64,000 bases of DNA from Microbacteriaceae bacterium PS02068 (GTDB lineage: Bacteria; Actinomycetota; Actinomycetes; Actinomycetales; Microbacteriaceae): assembly GCA_029959325.1 (NCBI GenBank), contig JASCPF010000001.1, positions 62,001-126,000 of the forward strand, written 5' to 3'. A program made the translations under genes and the position numbers. Of the stretch, positions 33,172 through 42,172 are shown piece after piece (the stretch's first letter is position 1; each line of letters begins with the position of its first letter). The notes under the pieces are model-generated. The model did not search any database. It had not been told where the DNA came from and saw only the letters and a program-made list of their open reading frames with translations.

Positions 33172-33436
33172 GGCCGTTCTCCTTCTATTGGGTTGATCGC
33201 TCGGCCGGTCGGCCGATGCTTCCTGGTACCCGGCGCACACCCGCTCGCCGCCGGAGCGGAGAGACCTCTGGGTGTGGATGCCGCGCAGGCGAACCTCGGT
33301 TCGTCCCGCGCTCTGGGCACGCGTAGTCACTCCGACGAGCGGAGTGCGACTTTCAGTGTATCAGCCGACGCGGCGGGACGCGGCGCTCGGGTGGGCTGCT
33401 CGCCGCCTCCTCCCCCGCCGACTTTTCGGCTGATTC
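33172..33436. promoter_or_regulatory. Divergent 5' region of rpsB and the M23 gene
   Basis: A 265-base non-coding stretch between divergent genes. It must contain the promoters and leader of rpsB; the minus strand near 33355 reads TACACT, a possible -10, but no clear -35 is visible. S2 leaders are autoregulated in several bacteria, but I cannot confirm a binding motif here. Confidence 0.4.
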
Positions 33437-34036
33437 ATGCACAGACTTCCGTCGCGCGCGTCACGGACGCCGCGGCGGGTTCACAGTGACCTCGTGGCTC
33501 TCGTTCATCGTCTCCCGCGCACGCGCGTCCTCGCCGTGCTGCTCGTCGCCTTCACGTCGCTGTCGATCGCGTCATCCGCCGCCGCTCGTGACGCGCCCTG
33601 GCCCGCAGCGGAGGACAGTCTGAGCGCCGTGACCGCGTGGTCGTGGCCGGTGATCCCCGCGACGATCGTGTCGCCCTGGGTCGCGCCAGCCCATGAGTAC
33701 GGCCCCGGGCACCGTGGCGTCGATCTAGGCGCGACAGTCGGCAGCGAGGTGCACGCGCCTGCGCCCGGCACGGTTGCGTTCGCCGGGTCGGTGGCGGGCC
33801 GCGACGTGGTGACGATCGATCATGGCGACGGAGTCGTCACGACGCTCGAGCCGGTCGAGGCACTCGTCACCGTCGGGGCTCTGGTCGCGGGTGGTGAGGT
33901 GATCGGCACGGTCGATGTCGGCGGCCATACGCCGGAGGATGCCGTCCACTTCGGCGTGCGCAGAGACGGCGCGTATATCAATCCGATGGTGTTGCTCGGA
34001 GGCATTCCCCGCGCGGTGCTGCTTCCCTGCTGCTGA
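33437..34036 (+). CDS. Secreted M23-type peptidase domain protein
   Basis: A 199-residue protein with an N-terminal membrane/signal segment (VLAVLLVAFTSLSIASSAAA) followed by a LytM domain. The zinc ligands His92 and Asp96 (GHRGVDLG) and His171 (VHFG) are present, but the first His of the usual HxH pair is Ala169 (DAVHFG). The fold is kept, so it may be a regulator or peptidoglycan-binding module rather than an efficient endopeptidase. It ends with two Cys. Its neighbour xerC converges on it. Confidence 0.78.
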   Translation: MHRLPSRASRTPRRVHSDLVALVHRLPRTRVLAVLLVAFTSLSIASSAAARDAPWPAAEDSLSAVTAWSWPVIPATIVSPWVAPAHEYGPGHRGVDLGATVGSEVHAPAPGTVAFAGSVAGRDVVTIDHGDGVVTTLEPVEALVTVGALVAGGEVIGTVDVGGHTPEDAVHFGVRRDGAYINPMVLLGGIPRAVLLPCC

Positions 34037-34096
34037 GCAGGCCTTGGCTGAGCGGTGCCTTTGCTGATCAGCGCCCGCTGATCAGCGCCTCACGTG

Positions 34097-34996
34097 TCAG
34101 GCCCGAGGATGCGCCAGACGGTAGGCGGCCTCGAGCTTCTCGGCGGAGACGTGCGTGTAGATCTGTGTGGTGCCGAGGCTCGCGTGTCCGAGCATCTCCT
34201 GCACGGTGCGCAAGTCGGCGCCGCCGTCGAGCAGGTGCGTCGCCGCGGAGTGCCGAAGCGCGTGGGGGCCCACCGTCGCCGCGCCGACGGCCGGCGCGAG
34301 CGCGCGCGAGACCACGTCATACGCGGCACGCGTTCCGAGGCGGGCACCGCGCACGCCGAGGAACAAGGCGGGCGTGCCCTTTCCGCGCGCGATGAGCGCC
34401 GGGCGTGCGCGTTCGAGGTAGCGATCGAGCGCGTCCGCGGCGGGGCGCCCGTAGGGCACGATGCGCTCCTTCGATCCCTTTCCGATGACGCGCACGGTGC
34501 GGCGGCTCCGATCGACGTCGTCGAGGTCGACGCCGCACAGCTCCGCGACGCGGAGGGCCGATGCGTAGAGCAGTTCCAGAATCGCCGCGTCGCGCAGGGC
34601 CACGATGTCCCCCTCGGCACCTGCTGCCTCGGCACTGTCGAGCAGGTCGCGCAACGCGCTGGCCGTGGCAACGTTCGGCAGCGTGCGGCCTCGCTTCGGC
34701 GCGACGAGGCGCACGCTCGGATCGAGTGGAATCAGACCCTCGTCCACCGCCCACGCGAAGAATCCTCGTGCGCACGCCGTGCGGCGGGCGACAGTGGAGC
34801 GCGCGTCGCCCCGCTCGCTCGCCCGCCAGAGCCAGTCGCGCAGCGTATCGAGATCGATCAGATCGAGATCGAGATCGCCCGTCGCCTGAGCCAGCTCGCG
34901 GAGGTCACCGCTATAGGCGCGCACCGTCGCGAGCGACAGGCGCCGCACGTCGGTGAGATGCGCGGCATACAGCGCGGCGGCGGCGGACAGTTCCAT
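34097..34996 (-). CDS. xerC: Tyrosine recombinase XerC
   Basis: Resolves chromosome dimers at dif with XerD. The 299-residue protein has the N-terminal SAM-like domain and catalytic Arg in SALRVAELCG, Lys in GKGSKER, HALRHSAATHL (H-x-x-R) and LGHASLGTTQIYTH with the nucleophile Tyr. It follows dprA with 40 bases between, its usual actinobacterial position. It is a core gene, not part of the island. Confidence 0.93.
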   Translation of the reverse strand: MELSAAAALYAAHLTDVRRLSLATVRAYSGDLRELAQATGDLDLDLIDLDTLRDWLWRASERGDARSTVARRTACARGFFAWAVDEGLIPLDPSVRLVAPKRGRTLPNVATASALRDLLDSAEAAGAEGDIVALRDAAILELLYASALRVAELCGVDLDDVDRSRRTVRVIGKGSKERIVPYGRPAADALDRYLERARPALIARGKGTPALFLGVRGARLGTRAAYDVVSRALAPAVGAATVGPHALRHSAATHLLDGGADLRTVQEMLGHASLGTTQIYTHVSAEKLEAAYRLAHPRA

Positions 34997-35036
34997 CCCT
35001 TCAGCATGCCGCCCTGCGGCGCGAAGACTCCACCCA

Positions 35037-36269
35037 TCACCAGAGTGTCGCGGCGCCGCTTCGTGGAGCCTGAACCCATCCACTTCCTCGGCGCACGACC
35101 GCGCCCTCGAGTTCGAGGAGACCCAGCAGCGCCGCGGCCTCGTCGACGGCGAAGCCCGCTCGACGCGCCACGTCCTCGGTCGCACGTCCGGTGCGAGAGC
35201 CCACAGCATCGAGCAACCGGGTGCGATCGTCGGTGCGACCGTCAGCATCGGTGAGCTCCCCCACCGCGGTCGCCGTCACCGCTATCATTCCGCCGAGCAG
35301 TTCCTGCACATCCGAGAATCCCGTGATGCACACCGCTTCGGACGAGCGCAGCAGCCGGTGGCATCCCATCGACGACGCGCTCGTGATCGGTCCGGGGACG
35401 ACCCCGAGGGGCCGACCGATCTGCAGCGCGTGGTTCGCGGTGTTGAGCGCGCCGCTGCGCCAGCCGGCTTCGACGACCACGGTCGCGTCGCTGAAGGCGG
35501 CGATCAGGCGATTACGCATCAGGAATCGATGCTTCGTGGGCACGGTGCCGCACGGCATCTCCGCGATCACGAGGCCCGCCCGGGCCATGCGCTCGACGAG
35601 GTCGATATGGCCGACAGGGTACGTGCGCTCGAGTCCGCCCGCCATCACGGCGACGGTGCTCCCGCCCGCGGTGAGCGCGGCGCTGTGCGCCGCCCCGTCG
35701 ATGCCGTAGGCCGCGCCGGAGAACACCGTGACTCCGGCGATCGCGCTCTCGGCGGCGAGATCGCTCGCCACCTGTTCTCCGTACGACGATGCCGCCCGCG
35801 CCCCCACGAGGGCCACCGCGGGTGCGGTGGCTCCGAGAAGCGAAACGTCCCCCCTCGCCCACAGGCACAGAGGTGCATGCGGCCCGAGGACGCCCGCACG
35901 CGCGGGCCACCGGCCGTCTTCGGGTGTCAGCAGATGCAGGCCGGTGCGCCGAGACAGCGCGAGAGCGGCCGGGGCTGCGCCGATCCGCGGCATCCAGCGG
36001 GCACGACCTGCGCGCAGCGCGTCGAGCGACAGATCAGCGGCGCGCGCGGCGTCGGCGATCGCTCGGTCTCCGGCCGACAGCGCGACCTCGAGCGCGAGCG
36101 GCGCGCCGAGAGCCGCCACCAGCGCACCCGCCACGCCGTCGCCCGGCTCGACCAATGTCGACCAGACGGCACGCGCGTATGAGATGACCATGTCGTCGTC
36201 GCTGGCCTCGCCGACCATCTGACCCAGTTCACGTCGCGCGCGGTGCGCGGTCAGCTCGATCTCCGTCAT
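35037..36269 (-). CDS. dprA: DNA processing protein DprA
   Basis: DprA loads RecA on incoming single-stranded DNA in natural transformation. The 410-residue protein has the Rossmann-fold core: VALVGARAASSYGEQ, FSGAAYGIDGAAH, GGSTVAVMAGGLERTYP and EMPCGTVPTKHRFLMRNR, then a C-terminal winged-helix DML1-like region. ATG 36269 overlaps the end of the comM remnant (ATGA), so in the ancestral state it was translated right after ComM. The island inside comM now separates dprA from the upstream genes. Confidence 0.95.
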   Translation of the reverse strand: MTEIELTAHRARRELGQMVGEASDDDMVISYARAVWSTLVEPGDGVAGALVAALGAPLALEVALSAGDRAIADAARAADLSLDALRAGRARWMPRIGAAPAALALSRRTGLHLLTPEDGRWPARAGVLGPHAPLCLWARGDVSLLGATAPAVALVGARAASSYGEQVASDLAAESAIAGVTVFSGAAYGIDGAAHSAALTAGGSTVAVMAGGLERTYPVGHIDLVERMARAGLVIAEMPCGTVPTKHRFLMRNRLIAAFSDATVVVEAGWRSGALNTANHALQIGRPLGVVPGPITSASSMGCHRLLRSSEAVCITGFSDVQELLGGMIAVTATAVGELTDADGRTDDRTRLLDAVGSRTGRATEDVARRAGFAVDEAAALLGLLELEGAVVRRGSGWVQAPRSGAATLW

Positions 36270-36757
36270 CGGTGCACCCCGCGCTTCAGGTACAGCGCCC
36301 GCCCGATGTCCTCGATGGCGAGACGGTCGCGGCCAGCCAGATCCGCATGCGACCACGCGACACGCAGCACGCGGTCATATCCGCGCAGGGTCAGACCGCC
36401 GCGCTGCAGCGCCGCGTCGAGCGGTCGCCGGATCACCGGCTCGGGCGCGAGAGGCCCATCGCGCAGCCAGGCTCCCGCGACCTCGGCGTTGGTACGCCAC
36501 GGCGTCGCGGCGAGCCGTTCCGCAGCACGTGCGCGTGCCGAGACGACCTGCGCCCTGGCATCCGCCGTGGTGACGCGGCTCGCGTCGCCGACGCGCAGCC
36601 GCGCGACGGCCACCCGCTGGAGCGACAGCTCGATGTCGACCCGGTCGAGCAACGGACCCGAGAGCTTGCCCAGGTAACGGCGGATCGCGAGCGACGGGCA
36701 CCGGCACTCGGCGTGGGGCACCCCGTAGTTGCCGCACGGGCACGGGTTGGTCGCCAG
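36266..36757 (-). pseudogene. comM: 3' part of comM (yifB), cut off by the island
   Basis: The C-terminal 163 codons of the Mg-chelatase-type AAA+ helicase, starting LATNPCPCGNYGVPHAECRCP and ending KRGVHR, with the C-terminal domain (LSGPLLDRVDIELSLQRV). It lacks Walker A and B. Together with 53342-54382 it makes a 510-residue ComM. In-frame GTG codons exist (for example VPHAECR), so a truncated peptide is possible but is unlikely to work alone. The stop overlaps the dprA start. Confidence 0.95.
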
Positions 36758-36822
36758 CTTGTGTCGGGGGTTTCTTGCTGTTTAGTGTTCACTTCCCGCT
36801 TGAGTGAGCGTAGGGTCCAGGC
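36758..36822. other. Left end of the island (recombinase side)
   Basis: 65 bases between the comM junction and the first recombinase gene. It contains the terminal CTTGTGTCG, an inverted repeat AGTG-TT-CACT (about 36784-36793) and CGCT-TGAGTG-AGCG just after it. The promoter of the recombinase operon must overlap this segment. The right end carries a related AGTGATCAGTCACCCC, suggesting shared recombinase or regulator sites. Confidence 0.6.
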
Positions 36823-38283
36823 ATGAGCGCGGGGCCGGGTGACAAGTCGCCGCTCGACAGTGGGCGTTGGCGTCTCTTCCGATTGGCTGACGAGCCGGTC
36901 GAGGCGGAGACTACTAGGCGCTCCAGGTGGTGGGAGCAGTTGGGCATTCCGTCGGGCACGCCGTTTCTGCTGTCGCCTTCGTTCGCGTACGACCGTGAGC
37001 TGAACGACTTCTTCTACTCGGCGGACATGTTGACGACGCGGATGTCAACGCGCGTGGGGTATGCGGGCGACCTCGTGATGTTCTTCAACTTCCTGTACCG
37101 CGGCCGCGGAGTCGTCGATTGGCGGGACGCGACCGAGACGGATCATCGCGCGTATCTCCTGTGGCGCCGACAGGATCCTCAGGGTCCGTTGATCAGTGGG
37201 CGGACGTGGGACCGGGAAGTCAGCGCCCAGAACCGGTTTTTTCGCTGGCAGACTTCGCGTGGCCGCGTAGCTGAGAACCCGATTCCGCAACGCAACTCGC
37301 GCCCTGGACCGCGGTCCAAGACACGCTCTGCGGACCAGACGGCGGCGACCTACTCGCACGACGCACGTCGTGAGCACGTGCAGTGGTTGCCCGCAGCGTC
37401 CTATCGGACCTGGCGTGATGTGGGCGTGCGCGGGTACACGACCGATGCCCTTCCGGACCCGTCGTTCCGTGGAAGGTGGGCTGCGCGCAACGCGGCATTC
37501 ACGGACCTGATGGTGCGAACAGGCCTGCGACTGACGGAACAGGCCTCCTTGCTGGCGGCGGAGATCCCGTCGGCACCCGAAGGTGGGTACAGCAGGTTCT
37601 GGTTGGGCGGTGCGGTAGCCAAATGGGGATCCGAGCGCTGGATCTACGCGCCCGCGAGTGTCCTACACGACCTTGCCGAGTATGCGCGGGTCGATCGACG
37701 AGACGTAATCGAGGCGGCGCGAGATCGCGGACTGTACGAGCTTGCCACCGGCCCAACACTGGATCCGGACTCGGGGGTGGTCGTCACCCGGTCCCGCGGT
37801 GGGCTGCAGTCGCGCACGAAGGTCGCCAACCTGCCGCCCGCGGAACGGGCGCGCCTCATGATCGAGACAGAGGACGGGCTTGAGCCTGCGGCGCTGTGGT
37901 TGACCGAGAACGGTGCTGCGGTGTCGGTGTCGACATGGAAGGACCTGTTCCGCCAGGCGAATGAGAGGTGCGCGGCACGCGGGCTCGCGCTACGGGCGCA
38001 CGCTCATCTGCTTCGCCACACATTCGCCGTGCTAACGCTGGAGCAGCTGCAACGCGGGCACATCGCCGCGTTGGCCGGGCTGAAGCCTGAGCAGCGAACG
38101 CACTATGTGCGTGTGTTCGGAGATCCTCTGGATTGGGTGCGCAGGGCTCTGGGCCATCGGAGTGTCACCACGACCCAGATCTACCTGCATGCGCTGGAGG
38201 AGCTCGAGCTTGAGACCCGGCTGGCCCTGATCCCCGATCAATGGAACGATCCGCGCGCCCCTCGATCCGACGGTGCAGCGTGA
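36823..38283 (+). CDS. Tyrosine recombinase 1 (TnpA-like)
   Basis: A 486-residue integrase-family protein with a complete active site: Arg236 in RTGLRLTEQ, His395 and Arg398 in HAHLLRHTFA, His445 in LGHRSVTTTQ and nucleophile Tyr454. An N-terminal core-binding region precedes residue 200. First of four genes joined by overlapping stop/start signals (its TGA and the next ATG share a base), so the products are probably made together. This is the best candidate for the active strand-exchange enzyme, similar in role to TnpA of Tn554. The plus orientation reads into the island. Confidence 0.93.
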   Translation: MSAGPGDKSPLDSGRWRLFRLADEPVEAETTRRSRWWEQLGIPSGTPFLLSPSFAYDRELNDFFYSADMLTTRMSTRVGYAGDLVMFFNFLYRGRGVVDWRDATETDHRAYLLWRRQDPQGPLISGRTWDREVSAQNRFFRWQTSRGRVAENPIPQRNSRPGPRSKTRSADQTAATYSHDARREHVQWLPAASYRTWRDVGVRGYTTDALPDPSFRGRWAARNAAFTDLMVRTGLRLTEQASLLAAEIPSAPEGGYSRFWLGGAVAKWGSERWIYAPASVLHDLAEYARVDRRDVIEAARDRGLYELATGPTLDPDSGVVVTRSRGGLQSRTKVANLPPAERARLMIETEDGLEPAALWLTENGAAVSVSTWKDLFRQANERCAARGLALRAHAHLLRHTFAVLTLEQLQRGHIAALAGLKPEQRTHYVRVFGDPLDWVRRALGHRSVTTTQIYLHALEELELETRLALIPDQWNDPRAPRSDGAA

Positions 38284-40091
38284 TGGCGGGACGAGGCAGC
38301 ACCGGCGTCGGCCGGCCGTCACGGTCTCCGGCCGAAGGTTACGTCCCGGTCGCAGCCGAGACGTCAGGCATCGAGGGAACGACCGTGCATTTCCGAGGTG
38401 AGGATCGGCGGCAGCATCGCTTTGAGGTCGGTTCGCTGCCGTTGCCGGGGTGGCATGAACCCCTCGCCAGCGCGTGGGCGGCCCGCACCGGCCCGACCGG
38501 CGGGCTTCGTACCCTGGCGTCCAGCCAAGGTGCGTGGGGTGCGCTGAAGCGATTCATGCGGTTCCTCGACGGGACGCGCTGGCCTCCGACAGTGCCGGAT
38601 GAGCTCACCACGATGCACGTGGACGACTTCCGGCGGGTTCGCGCTGAGGCCATTGGCCGAATTCAGGCCGGCATCGAGCTGCGCATGGTCGGCCTTCTCT
38701 TCGAATACCAGCCGCTGAGTCAGCTCGTGTCCTCGGAGGTGAGAGACCGTCTCCACCCTCGCGTATTCGCCGGTTCGGGTAGGACGGCGATTTCCGGGTA
38801 TTCGGATGCTGAGCTGGCGAGAATCGTCGCCGCGGCACGCGCAGACGTCAATGCTCTTCGGCGGCGACTTCGCGGAGCCGACGCCGACCCCGATCCGGTC
38901 GCATCCGAGGTACGCCGCACTGGTCGCGTCAGGTTGGGAGGGGTGTCCGCTCCGGCACGAGCCGAGGCGCTGAGGTCGGTGGCCGACAAGGTCTTCGCGA
39001 CCCGCCGGGACCTCTATCCGATGCTGGTGCTGCTGATGGCGGTGACGGGATGGAATCTCGAGGTCATCAAGGAGCTTCCTGTGGAGCATCGAGTGATCGA
39101 GGGGCGCGCGGTCGAGGTCGATCTCGTCAAACGGCGCCGAGGCCCGGGCCACTGGCACCGGACCGTCACCTGGGAGATCGGCGCGGAAGGGCGCGAGCTT
39201 TATACGCCTGGTGGGCTCTACTTGCTGTTGCATCGGCTTATGGCACCAGCTCGCGCGTTCCTGCCGACGCCCGCCTTCTGGGCCATCTGGCACCAGCCCA
39301 GCGGACGATCTCACCCGTCGGAGTGCCGCAATCCGTTCGAGGCGACGTTGGATGCGAGCTTGCGGTGGGCCTCGTGGGTGGCATCGCATGACCTGCGAGC
39401 CGACCCGCCGTCGAGGGCGGACTCCGCCCCTGGCGCGACTGGAGACCCGCTGCGGCTGACCGCGAACCGACTGAAGACGAGCATTGACGTCCGCCGTACG
39501 CGTGAGCTCGGCGGACATCTGCCTTCCGCAGCCCGCAGCAACACCACCGCCGTACTGTTTCGAAATTACCTCTCGGGTGATCAGACCACGATCGAGTGGG
39601 CGCGCGAAGTGGTCTCCGAGGCGTTCACGGACGTAGAGCGCGCTGCCTACGACACGCATCTGCGCGCGCTACGCGACAACGGCGGACGCCGCCAGTTGAA
39701 AATCCTCACCACCTCACGCCCAGCCGGGCCGCCGTCCCCGGCGGCCGAAGCCGGTGGATCGGAGACGGCGTGGACGTCGTGTAGCGACCACTCCCACCAT
39801 CCGCTCACAGGGCGTCGTTGTGGGGCGTCCTTCCTCGACTGCTTCCACTGCGGCAATTGCGTCATCACCGGAGATCACCTGCCACGGCTGTTAGGCCTGC
39901 TGGACGCGCTCGAAGCGCGTCGGTCTGTGCTCTCGGATCAGGAATGGTGGGCCCGCTACGGGCCAGTCTGGGCAGCGATCCGTCATGATGTGTTCCCGAA
40001 GTTCACCGAGGCGGAGATCGGTCGCGCCCACGCGGACCGCCCGAACGACAGCCTGCTGGATATCGTTGAACCTCCCTGGGAACGGACATGA
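38283..40091 (+). CDS. Tyrosine recombinase-like protein 2, catalytic Arg missing
   Basis: A 602-residue protein of the same superfamily, but the expected catalytic TGxR motif reads TGWNLEV with Asn258 in place of Arg, and the HxxR box appears as TANR (about 393-396). A GHLPSAARSNTTAVLFRNYL region still matches the His...Tyr segment (His412, Tyr429). The C-terminal part has a Cys cluster (C500, C513, C520, C523, C526) with CFHCGNC spacing suited to zinc. Likely a non-catalytic or partner subunit that binds DNA or aids target choice. Coupled to both neighbours. Confidence 0.82.
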   Translation: MAGRGSTGVGRPSRSPAEGYVPVAAETSGIEGTTVHFRGEDRRQHRFEVGSLPLPGWHEPLASAWAARTGPTGGLRTLASSQGAWGALKRFMRFLDGTRWPPTVPDELTTMHVDDFRRVRAEAIGRIQAGIELRMVGLLFEYQPLSQLVSSEVRDRLHPRVFAGSGRTAISGYSDAELARIVAAARADVNALRRRLRGADADPDPVASEVRRTGRVRLGGVSAPARAEALRSVADKVFATRRDLYPMLVLLMAVTGWNLEVIKELPVEHRVIEGRAVEVDLVKRRRGPGHWHRTVTWEIGAEGRELYTPGGLYLLLHRLMAPARAFLPTPAFWAIWHQPSGRSHPSECRNPFEATLDASLRWASWVASHDLRADPPSRADSAPGATGDPLRLTANRLKTSIDVRRTRELGGHLPSAARSNTTAVLFRNYLSGDQTTIEWAREVVSEAFTDVERAAYDTHLRALRDNGGRRQLKILTTSRPAGPPSPAAEAGGSETAWTSCSDHSHHPLTGRRCGASFLDCFHCGNCVITGDHLPRLLGLLDALEARRSVLSDQEWWARYGPVWAAIRHDVFPKFTEAEIGRAHADRPNDSLLDIVEPPWERT

Positions 40092-42172
40092 CCTCGCGCA
40101 CCGCCTCCGACGCGGAGATGGCGGACCTCCGATTTGTCCTCCATCGACGCGCGCTACGGCCTGGATACCGTCTCGAGGACACGGCGCGATTCGATGACGA
40201 CGAGTGGGCGCTCGCGCCCGCCTCTGTGCAGCAGCAGGAACGCGGCCTCACTCTCCGATTCGACACGGTCCCGGACCGGCACCGGATCGCGCTGAAACGG
40301 CTCTGCTTCGCAATGCTGTCCGGACCGTCGCCGGACGATGCGCCCCGACCACGGATCTCGAGCGTCGCGACCGCGTTCTACAGCTTGCGGACGTTCCTCC
40401 GCTGGCTGGACACGACGCACCCCGACATGCCCCTGCCCGACGTAACGACGACGGTGTATGAGCAGTATCAGCGCCATCTGCTCACCACCTTCCCATCCGC
40501 GTCGAGGCGGTTCGCTCTGCGCTCGGCCGTGAACATCCTGTGGCGCTATCGCGCTGGCGTCGCCGAAGCGGGCCTGCAGACCGATCCGCGACGCGCGGCC
40601 TCCTGGAGCGAACCCGACCCGGGGCGCAGCCGTGAGAACACGACCGAACGCATCCCCGAAGCCGTGCACAGCCGAGTGCTGGTGTGGGCAGTGCGATTCG
40701 TGGATGACTTCAGCGGCGACATCGTCGCGGCGATCAGATCCTGGAGCATCCGACGCCGCCCGGTGCGCAACGGGCACATCACTGGCAGGCCCTACGGATT
40801 CCAGCAAGACCGGATCCGCACATACCTCGCCGAGACCCGTCAGACAGGCTCGCCCTTGCCAGGGCTGCGCGGCATCCCGCACTTCAACGCGATCGCCTAC
40901 CAAATCGGGTGCGACCGCACTGCTCTCGAGCGCCAGCGCGAAGAGATCCTCGCCACCGCCTCGATCGTCGGCGTGTCGGAGTACGCCGAGCTTGGGCTCG
41001 ATGTGCAGGGACGTCTCGACGGGGCGCCGTGGATCGAGGGCATTAGCCTGGCTCCTGGGACGGACCAGTCCCTCACCGTACTCACGCAGGTGCTTCACAT
41101 CGCGTGCTACATCGTGATCGCCTTCCTGTCGGGAATGCGCGACAACGAAATCAAGCATCTCCGCCCCGGGTGCTGTACCTCTGCCCGGGACGGGACGGGA
41201 CGTCCTTACCGGTGGACCGTGACGAGCACGGCGTTCAAGGGCGAGCTCGACGACCGCGGCACCACTGCAACCTGGGTCATTGGCGAGGCAGCCGCGCGCG
41301 CCATCCGAGTACTCGAGGACGCGCACTCCGCGACGTCCGCTCCTGCTCAATGGCTGTTTGCGCCGCTGAAAGTGGGCCCCGGCGCCGGATCGGCCGGCCG
41401 CGGCGGCAATCACGCCCTCACCCTCGCGGCCACCAACAGGCAGCTGGCACGCTTCACGACCTGGGTGAACGACTACTGCGCCGCACACGGCCGGGACGAC
41501 GGGATCCCTGACGTCAACGGGCGCACCTGGCGACTTTCCAGCAGACAGTTCCGCCGCACCCTCGCCTGGTACATCGCGCGCCGCCCCGGCGGATCGATCG
41601 CGGGAGCGATCGCGTACCGACACCACAGCATCCATATGTTCGAGGGCTACGCCGGCACATCCGAATCCGGATTCCGCGCCGAGGTAGAAGCCGAACAGGC
41701 GCTGGCACGCGGTGAGCACCTGCTGGCCATGGTCGACCAGCACGACCATTCAGAGCTCTTCGGACCAGCAGCAGACGCCGCCCGCCAGCGCTTGGACGAG
41801 TTCGGGGAGAAGGCTCGCTTCCAAGGCATCGTCGCCACTGACCGTCGCCGACTGCTGCGGCTCATTACCCGCAACGATCCCGCCGTGTACCCCGATCGCT
41901 ACGTTACCTGCGTCTACGACCACCGCAAAGCGCTCTGCCGCGACCGCACCGGCGCACCGGACGAGGGACCGGACCTGCGCGCATGCAAACCCCTCACGTG
42001 CGCGAACGTCGCACTGGACGCCGACAACCGACGCGCCTGGCAAGAAGAGCTCGAGACCATCGACGCCGACACCGCGATCCGCCCCGCGCTGCCACCGCTC
42101 CTTGCCGAGCGCCTGCGCAAGCGCCGAGCGCAGATCATGCATCTGCTGGAGAGGAACGGAGCCGAACCATGA
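40088..42172 (+). CDS. Tyrosine recombinase 3 (TnpB-like)
   Basis: A 694-residue protein with a tyrosine-recombinase catalytic domain: Arg351 in SGMRDNEIKHL, Arg489 in SSRQFRRTLAWYI (the His of HxxR is Arg486), His513 and Tyr521 in YRHHSIHMFEGYAG. A long N-terminal part (about 330 residues) and a Cys pattern near 608-638 (C608, C617, C633, C638) complete it. Tn554 TnpB has a similar size (about 630 residues). ATG 40088 overlaps the previous stop. Second-most likely catalytic subunit. Confidence 0.85.
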   Translation: MTSRTASDAEMADLRFVLHRRALRPGYRLEDTARFDDDEWALAPASVQQQERGLTLRFDTVPDRHRIALKRLCFAMLSGPSPDDAPRPRISSVATAFYSLRTFLRWLDTTHPDMPLPDVTTTVYEQYQRHLLTTFPSASRRFALRSAVNILWRYRAGVAEAGLQTDPRRAASWSEPDPGRSRENTTERIPEAVHSRVLVWAVRFVDDFSGDIVAAIRSWSIRRRPVRNGHITGRPYGFQQDRIRTYLAETRQTGSPLPGLRGIPHFNAIAYQIGCDRTALERQREEILATASIVGVSEYAELGLDVQGRLDGAPWIEGISLAPGTDQSLTVLTQVLHIACYIVIAFLSGMRDNEIKHLRPGCCTSARDGTGRPYRWTVTSTAFKGELDDRGTTATWVIGEAAARAIRVLEDAHSATSAPAQWLFAPLKVGPGAGSAGRGGNHALTLAATNRQLARFTTWVNDYCAAHGRDDGIPDVNGRTWRLSSRQFRRTLAWYIARRPGGSIAGAIAYRHHSIHMFEGYAGTSESGFRAEVEAEQALARGEHLLAMVDQHDHSELFGPAADAARQRLDEFGEKARFQGIVATDRRRLLRLITRNDPAVYPDRYVTCVYDHRKALCRDRTGAPDEGPDLRACKPLTCANVALDADNRRAWQEELETIDADTAIRPALPPLLAERLRKRRAQIMHLLERNGAEP

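Noticed and set aside
34097-34996. XerC as the integrase of the island
   Set aside because: It lies outside the junctions, in its normal position after dprA, and its sequence fits chromosomal XerC.
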